A DNA stretch of 64,000 nt from Cymbidium sinense (lineage: Eukaryota > Streptophyta > Magnoliopsida > Asparagales > Orchidaceae). How positions within the stretch are numbered: the stretch's first letter is position 1; each line of letters begins with the position of its first letter. Under the pieces are notes generated by a model, which saw only the letters and a list, made by a program, of their open reading frames with translations, was not told where the DNA came from and ran no database searches. This document shows, in pieces, positions 60,101-64,000 of the stretch. Both the position numbers and the translations under genes were made by a program. Location: assembly GCA_021442155.1 (NCBI GenBank), contig CM038223.1, positions 31,160,983 through 31,224,982 on the forward strand, given 5' to 3'.

Positions 60101-63100
60101 TATGTGAATCCATGCTAAGAGAAGGAAAGAGAACTTTATAATACACATCTTATACTATCATCACATGCAAGCTTATAAATATTTATAACTAGCATCAATT
60201 TATTTATAATCTTTGATTTATAGGTTTCAAAAAAATAATTTTTGGTTTAATAGTGATAATAGCCCCTCATATTCTTAATTTTAGCCAACACATGCAATTT
60301 GATATAAAAGGAAACATTTTATTTAGTTAATTTTTAAAAGAAATAAATGCATGATTTCATATGGAAAATAATATTTAGCATGATTGGAAAGAAATAAATG
60401 AATATAAGCACAAGACTTCATTCACCCTAATTAATTTCTAAGGACAACCATATAAAATAAGATCATTTAAAATAAATTAAAATTCTTTAAGGAGATTTTT
60501 ATCTTTGAATTTGATTTGACTTAGGAAATATAAGAAGGGTTTGCTAGTCCTAACCCATTCCCCTCTCCCCATGTGTGAATTGGTTTGGTTTAATTTTGAA
60601 CAATTAGGTTAATTTTATATTTTGATTAAATTAAGGTATGAATTAAATCCATTAATTATCCCTTACCTATACCACTTTAACATAATTATCCAAGCAATTA
60701 TGAGCCAACATATGATATGCAACCACATGAAAATTAAATCAATAATGCACCTAAGAAATGAAGGGGTCTAACGTAATTGGCTCACAATTATTGGTTAATT
60801 AAACTAAAGGATTTAGTTAAGTACTTATATAACTCTCCTACACATGTAGTTTGATTATAATTTTCTTTGAAATTCTCTTAGGTTATTGAACATCTAAGCA
60901 TCTATCCAAGAATTGAATGATTGAGTTCTGGAATGATTTGGTTTTGAGCCTGATTAATTAAACTATTTAATGAAGTGATTAAGCCATTAAATACCTGCAA
61001 TTTAATTAAGTGATATCCAAATGAAATAAACTTTAGGAAAAAGGTTGCAAAAGAGGTCCTGATCTCCATTCACAATTTCATAATGCTTAGCAAACTTAAT
61101 TAATGGATTCATTACTGCTTAACATGTTAATTAATCATTTAATTAATTAAGAGATGGATTAAGAATGAAACAAGCAATTTTCTTAATTAATCAAATAATA
61201 AATTCCAAGAAAATTATGGAATGCAGAGGTCATTCCAATAATCAATCTCAAAAAGTTTGGAATTAATTGCTAGAGTAATTAAAGAGTAATTAACTTAATT
61301 ATATTTTTAATAAAACCTAAATTAAGTCAAAATAACTATTCAAAATTAATTGATTTTAATTTTCTATTATTCTCCTTTAAATTACCTTTAAAATGAGTAT
61401 TTATTTGTAGTTTTTAGATTTTTCTATAATCAGTTATGAATTTTGGAAGTTTCACCATTAAAATTGGATTAATTAGGCCTAATTAAACTCCTAATCCCAT
61501 CGGGCCATGTGGCGGCTGATGCGACGCACTAACGTGGTGCTCTTTCCACATGATGTGATGGGATTGGTTATTTAGGTTGTCACATCTATCGACTGAGTTA
61601 GTTAGTGATGGACGCGCTTTCTCTACAGGCTATCCGATCTAGGATTGAACAGCTGAGATTAATCCTGAGGTTTATGCTAAGAATTACAGTGAATCTAGCA
61701 TGATTTGATCACAACCATCCGTTCCAATCACATGAAACAGACGATGTATGATCCTTCTCCTTTGTGAGCGATGAAAGATGAACATCATTCATCTTTCCTA
61801 GTTCAATCTAAGCTCACCTGAGCTCAGATTGAGATCAAAATGATCTCACACCTTCGAAAGGAGGGAGATGCATATCCAACGGTCAAAATTACATGGGATG
61901 ATAATTCCCTTCGAGAAAGACCAACTGAAAATCCCTTATAACTATGGTTTTGAACAATTACCTTGCTGGAGGCTATCATCGGTGCTTCCAATGAAGGAGG
62001 TAGCTTTGTATAGTAGAGATAAAGCATTGTCGAAGAAATCTGGTCTTGATTTGAAGTGGTTTGCTCGGTAGACCAAGCTCCTCTTCAATGGCGATCGATC
62101 TTGATCGAAGTGGCACTTCTCATTGCATAGAGGCTTGAGAAATGATTCGATTGAGTTCGACGAGGTGTGTGAGAGTATGGGTAAAAGGAATTTGAGTTTG
62201 GTGAAGTGAGGAGGGAGTATTGTTCGAAATGTGGTTGTCGATCGAGGGGAAAAATGTCGATTGAGGGATCTTTAAGAGACCTTGGGAAAGCTCTAGGAGG
62301 AGTCAAAAATGCTTCTCAAGCTCTAAGGAAAGAATATCTTCTTGTTTGAGTGAGAATGATATCTCCCCATCCTTGGATCAAATGGTGGATGGTTGACTTT
62401 CCATTTTGGCTTAATGGCTTGGATTGGCTGATCAGTTTGAGCTGAAAAACATCCCACATGGGTCATTTTGGGTGGAGGAATGAGGGAGAGTAGCTGCCCA
62501 TGTGATTGGTGAGTCAAGTGTCTAAGGGTTATTAGGGAGGTCAGTTTGGCCTCCCCTTGGGTCATGGCTGACCCAAGCTCATTGGGAAGCTCATTAGGTC
62601 ATGTTCACCACCCTCCTTAGTGCCCATGTGGACCAATAGATGGGTTCCAAGTGGCCTTAGAAAATGAATGGCCAAATTCCAAGTGAATTTGGTCATGGGA
62701 TACCCTTTGACACAAGAGCAAAATGGTCATTTGGCTATGAGTTTGATTTGGGTAGATTTGAAATGATTTAAAAATGAGTTGGGCCAAATTTCAAGTGATT
62801 TAGAGTTCATTTGATTTGATTTGGCTCAATTTGACCTATTTGGGTAAAGTTGGGTTAAATTGGATTAAACCATGGGTTAGGTTAGGTTCAGCAATCAATT
62901 TGAAATGAATTTGACTCATTGGTTACAATCAATTTGGCTTAGATCAAGATTTGACCCATTTTGATATTTTTAGGTCAATTTGGGTCAACTTGGGCTAAGA
63001 GAGCCAATTAGGTTTGGTCTAACTCAAGTGAGGGCTTGATTATATTTAATAATTGATTATGGATTAGTTTAGATCAATGGTTTTAATCAATTTGACTCAT

Positions 63101-64000
63101 AGTGAATTTTGGCTTGTTTAGGTCTCATTTGGGCTAAGTGTTGTCTTGGTCAAATACTAGGTTTGACTTGGTATGACCCAATTTGAGTGATTGATTATTC
63201 TAGGATGATTGCTAATCACAATGTGTGGCTTGGGTGGCCTTGGTTCAACCCAATTAAGGCTGGATTAGAACTTGGTTCAAAAAGGGTCTTTAGGCCACTT
63301 TGGGTCAACTGGACCTAAAAGGATGAATTAGCTTGATCATGGCTTGATTCAAGTTTGGTTGAACTCACATATGGACTTATGATGAAAATATAAATCCAAT
63401 TGCAAGTGGTTTGGAGTCAAATAGGCTTTGGTTCATTTGACAATTTCAAGTCAAAATGATGAGCATGGGTTTGACTTGGGTTAGTTTGATTTTGGCTTGG
63501 TGATTGTAGTTTATGTTTGTATTTGGGCATGTGATTAAAGGAGTGGTTGTTTGAAGATAAAATCCAAAGGTTTGGATTCATTTGAGAATGATTTGGCTAA
63601 ATCCAAGAAATTGGCTTAAAGGATATAAATTGAGTTTGGATTTGAGTTTTGAATTTATATTGATTTGATTTTAGCCATTTGAATTTATATTTAATTTATG
63701 TTTGTGAAGATAAATAAGAATATAAATGATCCATGAGAGGATCATGTGAATTAGGAGTGATTTGATTGTAAATTTGGCTAAGATAGGTTAAAAAGTTTGA
63801 AAAAGGGATTTTGATTTGGTTTGATTTATATTCATTTGATTTGGATGATTTGGATGCCAATTTCATTTATAGTTGTCAACAAAAATGATGGAATAAGTGA
63901 TTTATAAAGAAATCACTTGGCTTTGGGTTGCTTTGAAGGGTTTAGCTAAGCTTATGGATGTGATTCATAAGGCTTAGGAAGGTTTTGGATTTGGAATTGA
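57119..64000 (+). mobile_element. LTR copy F (3' end outside window)
   Basis: It starts near TGTGTGTTTATG, then GGGACACAACGCAG. Island I is at about 57830-57880, island II at 58490-58563, the ACATGGGTAACCAAGCCC landmark near 58921, CATCCAGACTACACAC near 59070, island III at 59828-59905, and island IV (61498-61600) with ATTGG and TTATTTAGG. GAGGTAGCTT follows near 61997, then a GGTCAA-bearing part at about 62820-63480. The last bases match copy A near 6755, so about 400 bases of the repeat should remain beyond the window. It is the 3' LTR of element 1 by position, but it groups with A, D and E and not with G. The open frames at 61824-62565 are not recognisable genes. Confidence 0.8.

Noticed and set aside
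61824..62565. Frames of 67-80 residues on both strands in LTR F
   Set aside because: They fall in the GC-richer part of the LTR and overlap on opposite strands; no domain is seen.
1..64000. Host genes, tRNA or rRNA genes
   Set aside because: No exon-like frame, splice-supported gene, tRNA cloverleaf or rRNA segment could be recognised on either strand.

Overview
This window is AT-rich, gene-free nuclear DNA from a seed plant, most likely an angiosperm. The evidence is Ty3/gypsy retrotransposons of the Tat lineage (reverse transcriptase, a second plant-type RNase H and an integrase can all be read through the decay), a plant LINE ORF1 of the DUF4283/zinc-knuckle type, and Tourist/Harbinger-like MITEs. 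I found no host protein gene, tRNA, rRNA or CRISPR array, and the sequence does not let me name a species.

Most of the window is built from eight or nine copies, whole or broken, of one family of very long repeats that behave as long terminal repeats. In order they are: A (1-7164, plus, start lies outside the window), H (8080-9582, minus, 5' part only), B1 (15068-15255, a stub), B2 (15256-about 19858, 3' truncated), C (20565-27150, complete), D (27163-about 29775, both ends lost), G (32052-42248, complete, 10.2 kb, carrying two MITEs), E (47150-52860, minus, complete) and F (57119 to the window end, end lies outside). Complete copies start with TG near a conserved ACACCA(C)ATAGA segment and end with a small hairpin followed by GGTCAACA. 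They share a fixed series of GC-richer islands in AT-rich filler. The last third is crowded with GGTCAA/TTGACC motifs. At least two subfamilies are present: A, D, E, F and B2, C, with G nearer the second.

Between the repeats lie decayed coding remnants. From left to right: the 5' end of a LINE (7165-8055, minus), cut by A; a gypsy gag-pol (9583-12760, minus), cut by H in its RNase H; a protease remnant (19860-20460, plus) between B2 and C; a 62-bp tandem array (29785-30430); and a nearly full-length Tat gag-pol (42249-55935, plus) between G and F, split inside reverse transcriptase by minus-strand copy E. Downstream of that pol are a cluster of palindromes around a TATA box and a 42/43-bp minisatellite.

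The layout is a nest of repeated insertions. No reading frame is intact, so no element here looks autonomous. The parts most worth a second look are the size and internal structure of the long repeats, the covarying hairpin at their 3' end, the palindromes and minisatellite after pol, and a GC-rich MITE with 40-bp terminal repeats in copy G. All boundaries were read by eye; no alignment or search was run.
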